Of a stretch of 58,720 nt of DNA, positions 37,201-47,500 are shown one piece after another. Source of the DNA: Streptomyces sp. LUP30 (lineage in GTDB: Bacteria > Actinomycetota > Actinomycetes > Streptomycetales > Streptomycetaceae); the NCBI RefSeq assembly GCF_001746365.1, contig NZ_MJAJ01000067.1, positions 10,480 through 69,199 of the forward strand, given 5' to 3'. Numbering within the stretch: the stretch's first letter is position 1; each line of letters opens with the position of its first letter. The translations under genes and the position numbers were made by a program. The notes below the pieces were generated by a model. That model was not told the DNA's origin. It did not search any database and saw nothing but the letters and a program-made list of their open reading frames with translations.

Positions 37201-40200
37201 GCTCGCCGACCACACCGTGTCCGGCACGGTCCTGCTTCCGGGCGCCGCGTTCGTCGAACTCGTGCTGCGCGCCGGCGACGAGGTCGGCTGCGGTCTCCTG
37301 GACGACCTCACGCTCGAAGCCCCGCTGGCGCTCCCGGACGCCTCCGGCGTCCAGCTGCAGATCGCCGTCGGCGCCCCCGGCGCGGACGGCCGCAGACCGG
37401 TCGCCGTGCACTCCCGGGCCGACGCCGACGACGACGGCCCCTGGACCCGGCATGCCACCGCCGTTCTCGCACCGGCGCCCGCCGCGTCCGGGGCCGAGCC
37501 CGTCGCCTGGCCTCCCGCCGACGCCCGCAGCGTCCCCCTGGACGGCTTCTACGACGCTCTCGCCGTCCAGGGCTACCAGTACGGCCCCGCCTTCCAGGGC
37601 CTGCGGGCCGCGTGGCGGTCCGGCGACGTCTGGTACGCCGAGGTGGCCCTCCCGGAGGACCAGCACCGCGACGCCGCACGCTTCGGCCTGCACCCGGCGC
37701 TTCTGGACGCAGCCCTGCACGCCCAGCTCGCCGGCGCCGACGCCGGTGCCGGCGACGACGGCGACGACGGCGACGACGGCGGCGGCGGGGGCGACGGTGG
37801 TGGCGGACGGCAAGGCGTGGGCCTGCCGTTCGCGTTCAGCGGCGTCACGCTGCACGCCGTCGGCGCCACCGGGCTGCGGGTCCGCCTGGAGCGCGGTCCT
37901 TCCGGCGCCGTGAGCCTGCACCTCGCCGACGGCACGGGACGCCCCGTCGCCACCGTCGGCTCCCTCGTCAGCCGCCCGGTCTCCCAGGCCGCCCCGCACG
38001 CCTCCCGGCCCGCCGACGGCGCCCTGTACGCGGTGCGCTGGAGCGACACCGCTCCGCCCCACGCCGCTCTGCCCGACGACGCGTTCGCCGACGGCCTGCG
38101 GCTCGCCGGCGACGACCCGGCGGGCCTGGTCCCCACATGGCCGGTGCTCGGCGCCGACGACGCCCCCTCGGCCGTGATCCTGCCGTGCGTCTCCGCTCCC
38201 GACGAGACCCCGGCCGACATCGCCGGCCGCGTCCTGACCGGCCTGCAGACGCTGCTGGCCGATCCGCGCACCGACAGCGCCCCCCTCGTCATCGTCACGC
38301 GCGGCGCCGTCGGCGCGGTCGACGGCGAGGACGTCACCGACCTGTCCGCAGCCGCCGTCTGGGGGCTGGTCCGCTCGGCCCAGACAGAGAACCCGGGACG
38401 CGTCGTCCTCGCCGACGTCGACGACACCGCAGCCTCCCGAGCGGCCCTCGCGGCCGCCGTCAGCGCAGGGACGACCCAGTTCGCCCTGCGCGACGGCACG
38501 CTGCGCACCCCCGCGCTGACCCGCATCCCCGCAGCCGACCGGGCGCCCGTCTGGGACGCCGAGGGCACGGTCCTCATCACCGGCGGCACCGGCGCGCTCG
38601 GCGCGCTGGTCGCCCGCCACCTGGTCGCAGCTCACGGCGTGCGCTCCCTCGTGCTGACCTCCCGAAAGGGCCCCGAAGCCCCCGGCGCCCGCGAGCTGAC
38701 CGACGAACTCACCGCCCACGGCGCCGACGTACGCGTCGAGGCGTGCGACGCCGCCGACCCGGGAGCCGTGGCCGACCTCCTCGGCACGCTGCCCGCACAG
38801 CGACCGCTGCGCGCCGTGGTGCACACCGCCGGCGTCCTCGACGACGGCGTGTTCGGCTCGCTCACCCCCGACCGGCTCGCCGCCGTGCTGCGGGCGAAGG
38901 CGGACGCCGCGCTCACCCTGCACGACGCGACCCGGGACGCCGACCTCACCGCTTTCGTCCTGTTCTCCTCGGCCTCCGGCCTGCTGGGCGGCGCCGGACA
39001 GGCCAACTACGCCGCCGCCAACACCGTCCTGGACGCCCTGGCCCACCACCGCCGCGCCACCGGTCTGCCCGCCACCTCGCTGGCCTGGACACTGTGGGAC
39101 CACGACAGCGGCATGACCGGCGGGCTCGGCGAGGACGGCCGGCGCCGCATCGCGGCCTCCGGGCTGCCCGCCCTGGACCCGGACCGGGCCCTCAGCCTGC
39201 TCGACGAGGCTCTCGCCGCCGGTGAGCCGCTGCTCGCGCCGCTGCGCACCGACCCCGCCGCGCTGCGCTCCGCCGCCTCGTCCGGACGGCTGCCCGCCCT
39301 CCTGCACGGCCTCGTCCCGGCGGCCCCGGCCCGGCGGACCGCCCGCGCCGCGGACGCGGACACCTCCGCTCTGAGCCGCCTCCTGTCGGGCCTGTCCGCA
39401 CCCGAACAGGAGCGCCACCTGCTCGAGCTGGTCCGCCGCCACGCCGCCGTGGCCCTCGGCCACGGCTCGGCCGGCGCCGTCGACGGCGAACAGTCCTTCA
39501 AGGACCTCGGCTTCGACTCCCTCAGCTCCGTCGACCTGCGCAACCGCCTCAACGCCGAGACCGGACTACGGCTGCCGGCCACACTCGTCTTCGACCACCC
39601 CCGCCCCACCACGCTCGCCCGTCACCTCGTACGCGAACTCGCGGGCGTCACAGAGGAGTTCGCCACCACCAGGGCGGCGGCCGAGGAGGACGACCCGGTC
39701 GTCGTCGTCGCCATGGCCTGCCAGTACCCCGGTGGCGTCACCTCCCCCGAGGACCTGTGGCGTTTCGTCTCCGAGGGCGGCGACGCCATCGGCGCGTTCC
39801 CCACCGACCGTGGCTGGGACCTGGACCGCCTGCCCGGCCTGGAGGCCGGATTCCTCTACGGCGCCACGCACTTCGACGCCTCCCTCTTCGGCATCTCACC
39901 TCGCGAGGCGCTCGCCATGGACCCCCAGCAGCGGCTGCTGCTGGAGACCTCCTGGGAGGTCTTCGAACGCGCCGGGATCGATCCGCTCTCGCTGCGCGGC
40001 AGCGGCACCGGCGTCTACGTCGGCGCGATGGGCTCCGGCTACGCCTCCGGCCTGGCCGACATCCCCGAAGGCATGGAGGGCTACATCGGACTCGGCGTGT
40101 CCGGCAGCGTCATCTCCGGCCGGGTCGCCTACACCTTCGGCCTGGAGGGGCCGACCATGACGGTCGACACCGCCTGCTCGTCCGCACTGGTCGCCCTGCA

Positions 40201-43200
40201 CCTCGCCGCCCACGCCCTGCGCCAGGGCGAGTGCTCGATGGCCCTGGCGGGCGGAGTCACGGTCATGGCCACCCCCGGCACCTACACCGAGTTCACGGCC
40301 CAGAACGGGCTGGCGGCCGACGGCCGTTGCAAGGCCTTCGCCGCCGGCGCCGACGGCACCAGCTTCTCCGAGGGCGTCGGCATGCTCCTGCTGGAACGCC
40401 TCTCCGACGCCCGCCGCGAAGGCCACCCCGTCCTCGCCGTGATCCGCGGTTCCGCCACCAACCAGGACGGCGCCTCCAACGGCCTGACCGCCCCCAACGG
40501 CCCCTCCCAGGAGCGCGTCATCCGGCAGGCGCTGGCCTCGGCCGGGCTCGCCCCCTCCGACGTCGACGCCGTCGAGGCGCACGGCACCGGAACCACCCTC
40601 GGCGACCCCATCGAGGCCCAGGCGCTGTTCGCCACCTACGGCCGCGAACGGGACGCGGAACCGCTGCTGCTGGGATCGGCGAAGTCCAACTTCGGTCACA
40701 CCCAGGCCGCCGCGGGCGCCGCGGGCGTCATCAAGATGGTCATGGCCATGCGCCACGGGGAGCTGCCGCGCACCCTGCACGTCGACGAGCCCTCCCCGCA
40801 CATCGACTGGTCCAGCGGCGCCATCGAACTGCTCACCGAGGCCCGTCCCTGGCCGGCCCGCCCCGACCGCCCGCGCCGCGCGGGCGTGTCCTCCTTCGGC
40901 ATCAGCGGCAGCAACGCCCACGTCGTCCTGGAGGAGCCGCCCGCAGCCCAGCCCGCCGCCGAACGGGAGGCGCCCGCCACCGTGCCCCGGGTGCACCCCC
41001 TCTCCGGGCACACCCCGGACGCGCTGCGTGCCCAGGCCGCCCGGCTGCACACCCACCTGCTGCGCCACGAGGACGACCCCCGCGACCTCGCCCGCACCCT
41101 CGCCGTCGCCCGCCATCCGCACGCCCATCGCGCCGCTGTCGTCGCCGCGGACCGCGCGGAACTCCTGGCCGGGCTCGCCGCCGTCGCCGCCGGCGAGCCG
41201 GACGCCGGTACCGCCACCGGCACCGCCGGCGGCGCACGGCTCGCCCTCCTGTTCAGCGGACAGGGCGCCCAGCGTCCCGGCATGGGCCGCGACCTGTACG
41301 ACGCACACCCCGTCTACGCGCGCGCTTTCGACGAGGTGTGCGCCGGACTCGACCTTCACCTCGACGGACCGCCGCTGCGCGACGTCGTCTTCGCCGCCCC
41401 GGGCAGCGCCGAGGCCGCCCTGCTGGACCGCACCGCCTACACGCAGGCCGCCCTCTTCGCGTACGGCACCGCGGCCCACGCCCTCGTCCGCTCCTGGGGC
41501 GTGCTGCCCGACGTGCTCGCCGGGCACTCCATCGGCGAACTGACCGCGGCCCACGTCAGCGGAGTCCTCGACCTGGCCGACGCCTGCGCCCTGGTCGCGG
41601 CCCGGGGCCGGCTCATGCAGAGCCTGCCCGAGGGCGGCGCCATGGCCGCCCTGGAGGCGACCGAGGACGAGGTCCGGCCGTTGCTGGAGGACCGGGCCGA
41701 CCGCGTCGCCGTCGCGGCCGTCAACGGACCGGTCTCCGTGGTCGTCTCCGGCCACGCCGAGGACGTGGAGGCGATCACCGCCGAGTTCACGGCCCGCGGC
41801 CGCAAGACCCGGCGCCTGCGGGTCAGCCACGCCTTCCACTCGCCGCTGATGGACGCCATGCTCGACGAGTTCCGCGCCGTCGCCGCCCGCGTCCGCTTCC
41901 ACCACCCCACCGTCCCCGTCGTGTCCAACGTGACCGGCGACCTCGCGGCCGGCGACGACCTGACCACCCCCGACTACTGGGTGCGCCACGTCCGCCGCGC
42001 CGTCCGCTTCGGCGACACCGTCCGCACCCTGGAGGCGAACGGCGTCACCCTCACACTCGAACTCGGCCCCGACGCCACCCTCACCACCCTGGTCCAGGAC
42101 GGTCTCAGCGCCTCCGCGGAGATGACCGCCGTAACCCTGGTGCGCCGCGACACGCCCGAGGGCCGCTCCGCGCTGCTCGCCGCCGCCACGCTGCACGTAC
42201 ACGGGCTCGGCGACGTGCCGGCGCCGTCGGCCGACGCCGCGGCCCGGCCCGTGCCCCTGCCGACGTACGCCTTCCAGCGCGAGCGCTTCTGGCTGGAGGC
42301 GTCCGCGCCGGCCCCCGCCGCGGCCGACCAGGAGGCCGCGTTCTGGAAACTCGTCGAGGCGACGGACGTCCCGGCCCTCGCCGAGCGCCTCGCGGTCGAC
42401 ACCGACGCCCCGCTCAGCGCCGTCCTGCCCGCCCTCGCCGCCTGGCGCGGCGAGGACCGCAGGCAGGCGGAGATCCAGGGCTGGGAGCACCGTGTCGTGT
42501 GGCGGCCCACCACGGAGAACGCGGCCACACCAGGTGGCACCTGGGTCCTCGCCGTACCCGACCGGCTCGACGGCGGAGCCTGGGCGGCCTCCGTCGCGGA
42601 CGCGCTCACCGCGCACGGCGCCCACGTCCGCGTCCTGCCCGTCGACTGCGCCACCGCCGACCGCACGGCCGTGGCCACCGCCCTGGGCGCCCTGCGCCAG
42701 GACGGCGACGGGCCCTGGACTGGCGTGCTGTCGCTGCTCGCCGCCGACACCGCCGCGCTGCCCGGACTCGACGCCGTCCCGGCCGGCCTCGCCGCGACCG
42801 CCGCCCTCGTCCAGGCCCTCGCCGACGGGGCCGCGGGCACCGACGCGGTGCGCCTGTGGGCGCTCACCGCGGGCGCCGCCGGCGTCCTCGGTTCGGAGGC
42901 GCCCGTCGTCCCCGAACAGGCCGCCGTGTGGGGCCTGGGCCGCACCGCCGCCCTCGAACACCCGCAGCTCTGGGGTGGTCTGGTGGACCTGCCCGCAGGC
43001 ACCGACACCGCCGTCGCGAGCGACGTGGCCCGACGCCTGGCCGCAGCGCTCGCCGACCGGGCGGACGAGGACCAGATCGCCGTACGGCCCGCCGGCACGT
43101 TCGTGCGCCGCCTCGAGCGCGTCCCGGCCGGAGCACCTGTGGCGGCGGCGCCCGACTGGTCCGGCACCGTACTGCTCACCGGGGCCACCGGAGCGCTCGG

Positions 43201-44485
43201 TCTGCGCACGGCCGTCTGGCTCGCCGCGCAGGGCGCCGACCGCATCGTGGCCGTCAGCCGGTCCGGTCCGGGTTCCGACGGCGCCTCCCGTCTCAAGGAC
43301 GCGCTCGCCGACTCCGGCACCGAACTGGTCCTTGCCGCCTGCGACACCGCCGACCGCGCCGCGCTCGCCGCACTGCTCGCCGAGCACCCCGTCGACGCCG
43401 TCGTGCACACCGCGGGCGTGCTCGACGACCGGCTTCTCGACGGCCTGGACGCCGCAGCCCTTGACCGCGTCCTGCGGCCCAAGCTGGCTGCCGCGCGCCA
43501 TCTCGACGAACTGACGCGCGGGCGCGAACTCACCGCGTTCGTCCTGTACTCGTCGATCTCCGGCACCCTCGGCACCATCGGCCAGGCCAACTACGCGGCG
43601 GCCAACGCCTTCCTGGACGCCCTGGCCGAACAGCGCAGAGCCGCCGGGCTGCCCGCCACCTCTGTGGCCTGGGGGCCGTGGGCGGGCGGCGGCATGGCCA
43701 CCGCAGACGCCGACGGCGAGAACCGCATGCGGCGCGGCGGCATCGAACCGCTCGACCCCGAGCGGGCGGTCGACGCCCTCGGCCGCGCCGTCGCACGCAC
43801 CGACGCCGTCCTCGCCGTCGCCGACATCGACTGGGCACGCTTCGCGCCCGGCTTCACCACCTCCCGGCCGAGCCCCTTGCTCTCCGGACTCCCCGAGGTC
43901 GGTGACCTGCACGCCCGCCGCCCGCAGAGTTCCACGGGCGCCCCGCAGGCCCTGCGTGAACGGCTCACCGGACAGTCCCCGGCCGAACGCGAACGCACCC
44001 TGACCGGTTTGGTGCGGACCGAGGCCGCCGCAGTCCTCGGCCACACCGACACCGACCGGGTCGGCGCCGCCACGGCGTTCAACGCCCTCGGCTTCGACTC
44101 GTTGATGGCGGTCGAGCTGCGCAACCGGATCGGCGCCGCCACCGGCCTCGCCCTGCCCGCCACCCTGCTGTTCGACCAGCCGAGCGCCACCGCGCTCGCC
44201 GGGTACCTGCGCGGCCGGCTCTCGGACGACGCCGAAGGCTCCGAAACCGTCCTCGCCGGCCTCGACTCCCTGGAGGCCGCCCTGGCCGCACTGGCCAAGG
44301 ACGACGCCCGGCGCGACCGCATCGGCGCCCGGCTGCAGTCGCTCCTCACAGGTTTCACCGGCCTCACCGGCGGCCCTGCCGCCGCCGTCCCCGCCACCGG
44401 CGGTGACGACGTCAGCGACCGGATCCAGTCCGCCGGAGCGGACGAGATCTTCGACTTCATCGAGAACGACCTCGGCATCTCCTGA
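34283..44485 (+). CDS. Modular type I polyketide synthase C (two modules)
   Basis: This 3,400-residue cytoplasmic enzyme adds two malonyl units. It begins with a docking helix (residues 1-34, MADDDKYVEYLKRVTGEL) that should receive the chain from PKS B. Domains: KS (about 36-460, Cys 206), AT (Ser 668, GHSLGE, HAFH), DH (about 936-1235, His 977, Asp 1142), KR (about 1428-1610), ACP (Ser 1746), KS (from 1803, Cys 1965 in CSSAL), AT (Ser 2416, GHSIGE, HAFH), KR (about 2958-3135), ACP (Ser 3273), and a C-terminal docking tail from about 3315. GTG 34283 is chosen over GTG 34274 because of the AAGGAAG site. A 19-residue Gly/Asp tract interrupts the DH just after its catalytic Asp helix. PKS D begins 37 bases after the stop, with no hairpin between. 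Confidence 0.95.
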   Translation: MADDDKYVEYLKRVTGELRQTRRRLREVEDRSREPIAVVAMSCRFPGDIRSPEDLWRLVDEGRDAIGPLPEDRGWDIADRYDPDPDRPGTFSTREGGFLRDAACFDAAFFGMSPREALATDPQQRILLEASWELLERAGIRPRTLRGSSTGVFVGAATSGYGQGPVEVPEDVHGLMLAGNATSVASGRISYVLGLEGPAVTVDTACSSSLVALHWAVQALRAGECDLAMAGGVAVMATPGLLFEFSRQRGLAPDGRCKAFADAADGTGWSEGVGLLLVERLSDARRNGHPVLAVVRGSAVNSDGASNGLTAPNGPAQQRVIEQALANAGIAAADVDAVEAHGTGTTLGDPIEAQALLTTYGRAKDAAHPLHLGSLKSNLGHTQAAAGVAGVIKTVMALRHGRLPRTLHVDRPSTHVDWDAGHVRLLTEAADWPLTEGRPRRAAVSSFGISGTNAHVVLEAAPGGTEQAEGSEGSEDAGPAPATAVRLPLAPWLLSARGAEALRAQAARLLEHADAHSADDPHVTARALAGTRQAFEHRAVVLAEDTAGARDALRALAAGEAHPDVVTGRTLRGATAFLFSGQGAQRPGMGRELYGAFPAFARAFDEVCAHLDPELGLSLREAVLDSAPDDEALQETGLAQPALFAVEVSLYRLLESWGVTPKYVLGHSLGELSAAHVAGVWSLPDACRLVAARGRLMQALPRGGAMVSVEAAEDEVTALLAAHGDAVSVAAVNGPRAIVISGDETAVEAVASALAARGRTTRRLRVSHAFHSARMDAVLDDFRAVAESVTAHAPRLTVVSDLTGRPATAEELASADYWVRHLRHTVRFTDGVDWLATHGVTRYLEIGPDATLSALARTALPDDGADRLCVPVLRKDRPESRTLLAAVAALHVHGASVELEVLLGSDPADPRVDLPTYAFTGDRYWLRPSLDAGDVTGAGLVGAGHPLLGAVVRVADDDRVLLTGRLSTRAQPWLADHTVSGTVLLPGAAFVELVLRAGDEVGCGLLDDLTLEAPLALPDASGVQLQIAVGAPGADGRRPVAVHSRADADDDGPWTRHATAVLAPAPAASGAEPVAWPPADARSVPLDGFYDALAVQGYQYGPAFQGLRAAWRSGDVWYAEVALPEDQHRDAARFGLHPALLDAALHAQLAGADAGAGDDGDDGDDGGGGGDGGGGRQGVGLPFAFSGVTLHAVGATGLRVRLERGPSGAVSLHLADGTGRPVATVGSLVSRPVSQAAPHASRPADGALYAVRWSDTAPPHAALPDDAFADGLRLAGDDPAGLVPTWPVLGADDAPSAVILPCVSAPDETPADIAGRVLTGLQTLLADPRTDSAPLVIVTRGAVGAVDGEDVTDLSAAAVWGLVRSAQTENPGRVVLADVDDTAASRAALAAAVSAGTTQFALRDGTLRTPALTRIPAADRAPVWDAEGTVLITGGTGALGALVARHLVAAHGVRSLVLTSRKGPEAPGARELTDELTAHGADVRVEACDAADPGAVADLLGTLPAQRPLRAVVHTAGVLDDGVFGSLTPDRLAAVLRAKADAALTLHDATRDADLTAFVLFSSASGLLGGAGQANYAAANTVLDALAHHRRATGLPATSLAWTLWDHDSGMTGGLGEDGRRRIAASGLPALDPDRALSLLDEALAAGEPLLAPLRTDPAALRSAASSGRLPALLHGLVPAAPARRTARAADADTSALSRLLSGLSAPEQERHLLELVRRHAAVALGHGSAGAVDGEQSFKDLGFDSLSSVDLRNRLNAETGLRLPATLVFDHPRPTTLARHLVRELAGVTEEFATTRAAAEEDDPVVVVAMACQYPGGVTSPEDLWRFVSEGGDAIGAFPTDRGWDLDRLPGLEAGFLYGATHFDASLFGISPREALAMDPQQRLLLETSWEVFERAGIDPLSLRGSGTGVYVGAMGSGYASGLADIPEGMEGYIGLGVSGSVISGRVAYTFGLEGPTMTVDTACSSALVALHLAAHALRQGECSMALAGGVTVMATPGTYTEFTAQNGLAADGRCKAFAAGADGTSFSEGVGMLLLERLSDARREGHPVLAVIRGSATNQDGASNGLTAPNGPSQERVIRQALASAGLAPSDVDAVEAHGTGTTLGDPIEAQALFATYGRERDAEPLLLGSAKSNFGHTQAAAGAAGVIKMVMAMRHGELPRTLHVDEPSPHIDWSSGAIELLTEARPWPARPDRPRRAGVSSFGISGSNAHVVLEEPPAAQPAAEREAPATVPRVHPLSGHTPDALRAQAARLHTHLLRHEDDPRDLARTLAVARHPHAHRAAVVAADRAELLAGLAAVAAGEPDAGTATGTAGGARLALLFSGQGAQRPGMGRDLYDAHPVYARAFDEVCAGLDLHLDGPPLRDVVFAAPGSAEAALLDRTAYTQAALFAYGTAAHALVRSWGVLPDVLAGHSIGELTAAHVSGVLDLADACALVAARGRLMQSLPEGGAMAALEATEDEVRPLLEDRADRVAVAAVNGPVSVVVSGHAEDVEAITAEFTARGRKTRRLRVSHAFHSPLMDAMLDEFRAVAARVRFHHPTVPVVSNVTGDLAAGDDLTTPDYWVRHVRRAVRFGDTVRTLEANGVTLTLELGPDATLTTLVQDGLSASAEMTAVTLVRRDTPEGRSALLAAATLHVHGLGDVPAPSADAAARPVPLPTYAFQRERFWLEASAPAPAAADQEAAFWKLVEATDVPALAERLAVDTDAPLSAVLPALAAWRGEDRRQAEIQGWEHRVVWRPTTENAATPGGTWVLAVPDRLDGGAWAASVADALTAHGAHVRVLPVDCATADRTAVATALGALRQDGDGPWTGVLSLLAADTAALPGLDAVPAGLAATAALVQALADGAAGTDAVRLWALTAGAAGVLGSEAPVVPEQAAVWGLGRTAALEHPQLWGGLVDLPAGTDTAVASDVARRLAAALADRADEDQIAVRPAGTFVRRLERVPAGAPVAAAPDWSGTVLLTGATGALGLRTAVWLAAQGADRIVAVSRSGPGSDGASRLKDALADSGTELVLAACDTADRAALAALLAEHPVDAVVHTAGVLDDRLLDGLDAAALDRVLRPKLAAARHLDELTRGRELTAFVLYSSISGTLGTIGQANYAAANAFLDALAEQRRAAGLPATSVAWGPWAGGGMATADADGENRMRRGGIEPLDPERAVDALGRAVARTDAVLAVADIDWARFAPGFTTSRPSPLLSGLPEVGDLHARRPQSSTGAPQALRERLTGQSPAERERTLTGLVRTEAAAVLGHTDTDRVGAATAFNALGFDSLMAVELRNRIGAATGLALPATLLFDQPSATALAGYLRGRLSDDAEGSETVLAGLDSLEAALAALAKDDARRDRIGARLQSLLTGFTGLTGGPAAAVPATGGDDVSDRIQSAGADEIFDFIENDLGIS
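34385..39640 (+). other. PKS module C1: KS-AT(malonyl)-DH-KR-ACP
   Basis: KS Cys codon 34898. AT GHSLGE (Ser 36284) and HAFH from 36584 (malonyl). The DH has an intact HxxxGxxxxP (His 37211) and Asp 37706. The KR has TGGTGALG, LDD and Tyr 39008. The ACP has GFDSL (Ser 39518). An E double bond is expected if the DH tolerates its Gly/Asp insert. Confidence 0.9.
37751..37807 (+). repeat. Gly/Asp low-complexity tract inside the DH of module C1
   Basis: Nineteen codons encode only Gly and Asp (three GDD units, then glycines broken by one Asp), built from ggcgac and ggc/ggt repeats. The tract follows the catalytic Asp helix at the point where the other DH domains here have only a short loop before the LPF strand. 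Confidence 0.9.
39690..44215 (+). other. PKS module C2: KS-AT(malonyl)-KR-ACP
   Basis: KS Cys 40175 in CSSAL, with HGTGT and KSNFGH. AT GHSIGE (Ser 41528) and HAFH from 41828 (malonyl). KR TGATGALG, LDD, Tyr 43592, B-type. ACP GFDSL (Ser 44099). A hydroxyl is expected. Confidence 0.9.
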
Positions 44486-44522
44486 CGGCGCGGCCAAGGG
44501 ACCTGAGAACGGGTGACAACAC

Positions 44523-47500
44523 ATGAGCGATGAGGAAAAACTCCTCGGCTACCTGAAGAAGGTCACGGCCGACCTCCACCAGACGCGACAGCGCCTGGCC
44601 GCGGCCGAGGCACACCGCAACGACCCCGTCGCGATCGTCGCGATGGGCTGCCGTTTCCCGGGCGGGGTCGGCGACCCCGACGATCTGTGGCGGCTGCTCG
44701 ACAAGGGCGGCGACGCCATGTCCGAGTGGCCCCACGACCGGGGCTGGGACGTCGACGCCCTGTACGACCCGACACCCGGCACGCCCGGCCGCAGCTACAC
44801 CCGCACCGGCGGATTCATCGACCGTGTCGGCGACTTCGACGCCGGGTTCTTCGGCATCTCGCCGCGTGAGGCCGTCGGCACCGACCCGCAGCAGCGGATC
44901 CTGCTGGAGATCTGCTGGGAGGCGCTGGAACGCGCCGGGATCGACCCGCTCGCCCTGCGCGGCAGCCGCACCGGCGTGTTCTCCGGCACCAACCTGCAGG
45001 ACTACACCACCCTGCTCAGTCTGTCCGACAACGCCGGCGACGACGGAGTGGGCAACGCGCCCAGCGTGCTGTCAGGCCGGATCTCCTACACCCTCGGCCT
45101 CGAAGGCCCCGCGGTCTCCGTCGACACCGCCTGCTCCTCCTCCCTCGTCACCCTTCACCTGGCGGCGCAGGCGTTGCGCGCGGGGGAGTGCGACCTGGCG
45201 CTGGCCGGCGGCGTCACCGTCATGTCGACGCCCACGATCTTCCTCGAGTTCAGCCGCCAGCGCGGCCTGTCGCCGGACGGCCGCTGCCGCGCCTTCGCCG
45301 ACACCGCCGACGGCACCGCCTGGGGCGAGGGCGCGGGAGTCCTCGTCGTCGAACGGCTCTCGGACGCCCGTCGCCTCGGACATCCCGTCCTCGCCGTCCT
45401 GCGCGGCTCCGCCGTCAACCAGGACGGCGCGTCGAACGGTCTGACCGCTCCCAACGGCCCCTCCCAGGAACGCGTCATCTGGCAGGCGCTCACCAACGCC
45501 AGGCTCGCACCCGCCGACGTGGACGCCGTCGAGGCGCACGGCACCGGCACCACCCTCGGCGACCCCATCGAGGCGCAGGCCCTGCTCGCCACCTACGGAC
45601 AGGACCGGCCCGCGGACCGGCCGCTGCTGCTCGGCTCGGTGAAGTCGAACATCGGCCACACGCAGGCCGCGGCAGGTGTCGCCGGCGTCATCAAGACGGT
45701 CCTCGCGCTGCGCGCGGGCCGGCTGCCCGCGACCCTCCACGTCGACCGGCCGAGCCGGCACGTGGACTGGACCGCCGGAAACGTCGAACTGCTCACCGAA
45801 GCCCGCGGCTGGCCCGCCGTCGGCGACCGCCCGCGCCGCGCGGGCGTGTCCTCGTTCGGCGTCAGCGGCACCAACGCCCACGTCATCCTGGAACAGGCCC
45901 CGCCGACCGAGCCGGACGAGACCACCGGACCCTCGGGCGACACGCCCCGCCCGCGCGCCTTCACCGTGTCCGGCCGCACCGCGTCCGCCCTGCGCGACCA
46001 GGCCCGCCGGCTCGCCGCAAGCCTGCGCGCCGACCCGGACGGCGCCCCGCGCCTCGCCGACCTCGCCTGGTCCCTCGCGACCACCCGGTCCGCACTCGAA
46101 CACCGTGCCGTCGTCGTCGCCCCCGGCACCGACGTCCTCCTGCGCGGCCTGAGCGCCCTGGCCGACGGCGCCCCCGACCCCGCCGTGGTGCGCGGCGTCG
46201 CCGACGCCGAGGGCGACCCGGTCTTCCTCTTCCCCGGCCAGGGGCCGCAGTGGGAGGGCATGGCCGCCGAACTCCACGACGCCGACGCCCGGTTCCGTGC
46301 CTTCTTCGACGAAGCCGCCGCCGCCGTGGAGGAGTTCGTCGACTTCCGCGTCCTGGACGTGCTGCGGGGCGCCGCCGACGCCCCGCCCCTGGAGCGCCTC
46401 GACGTCGTCCAGCCCACCCTGTTCGTCGTCTGCGTCGCCCTCGCCCGGCTGTGGATGGCGTGCGGGGTCCGCCCCGCCGCGGTCGCCGGACAGAGCCAGG
46501 GCGAGATCGCCGCCGCACACATCGCGGGCGTCCTCACCCTCCGGGACGCGGCCCTGGTCGTCGTCACCCGCTCCCGGGAACTCACCGCCATCACCGGCCG
46601 CGGCGGCATGGTCGCCGTACCGCTGGCGCTCGCCGAGGTCGAACGTCTCATCGCCCCCTACGACGGCCGCGTCTCCGTCGGCTCCGTCACCGGCCCGCGG
46701 TCCGTCACCGTGTCCGGGGACGCCGAACCGCTGGCCGAACTGCTGGCCCGCCTCACCGAAGACGGAATCCGCGCCCGCCGCGTGCCGGTGGACTACGCCT
46801 CGCACTGCGCCCAGGTGGAGGAGGTCCGCGACGCCCTGCTCGCCGGATTCGCACCGGTGCGCCCGCGCCCCGCCGAGATCCCATTCCATTCCACGGTCAC
46901 CGGGAACCGGGTCGAGGACACCACCACGCTCGACGCCGCCTACTGGTACGACAACATCCGCCGCACCGTCCGCTTCGAGAGCACCGTGCGCGCTCTCGCC
47001 GAAGCCGGACAGCGCGTCTTCGTCGAGATGAGCCCGCACCCCGTGGTCACCACGGCGGTCGGCGACATCCTCGACGAACTCGGCATCACCGGCGGCGCCG
47101 TCCTCGGCACCCTGCGCCGCGACGAGGGCGGGAGGGAACGCTTCCTCGCCTCCGTGGCCGGACTCGCCGTCCGCGGCGGATCCGTCGACTTCGACGCCGT
47201 CCACGACGAGCCCGCGCACCGCGTCGACCTGCCCGTGTACGCCTTCCAACGCCGCCGGTACTGGCCAGGGTTCACCGCCGCCGCGCCCACCGTGACCGCC
47301 GGCGCCCAGGACGCCCCCCTCTGGCAGGCCGTCGAGTCCGGCGACCTCACCGCCCTCGCCGAAGCTCTCAGCCTCGACGAACAGGCCACGGCCGCGCTGC
47401 TCCCCGCCCTGGCCGACTACCGGCGGCGCGGCAACGACCGTGCCACCGCCGACCGCTGGCGTTACCGCATCACCTGGCGCCCGCTGCAGGACACGCCGAC

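Noticed and set aside
46488..46502. GQSQGE in the AT of module D1 as an inactivating change
   Set aside because: Gln in place of His before the Ser is seen in working methylmalonyl ATs, and the Ser, RLDVVQ and YASH motifs are intact.
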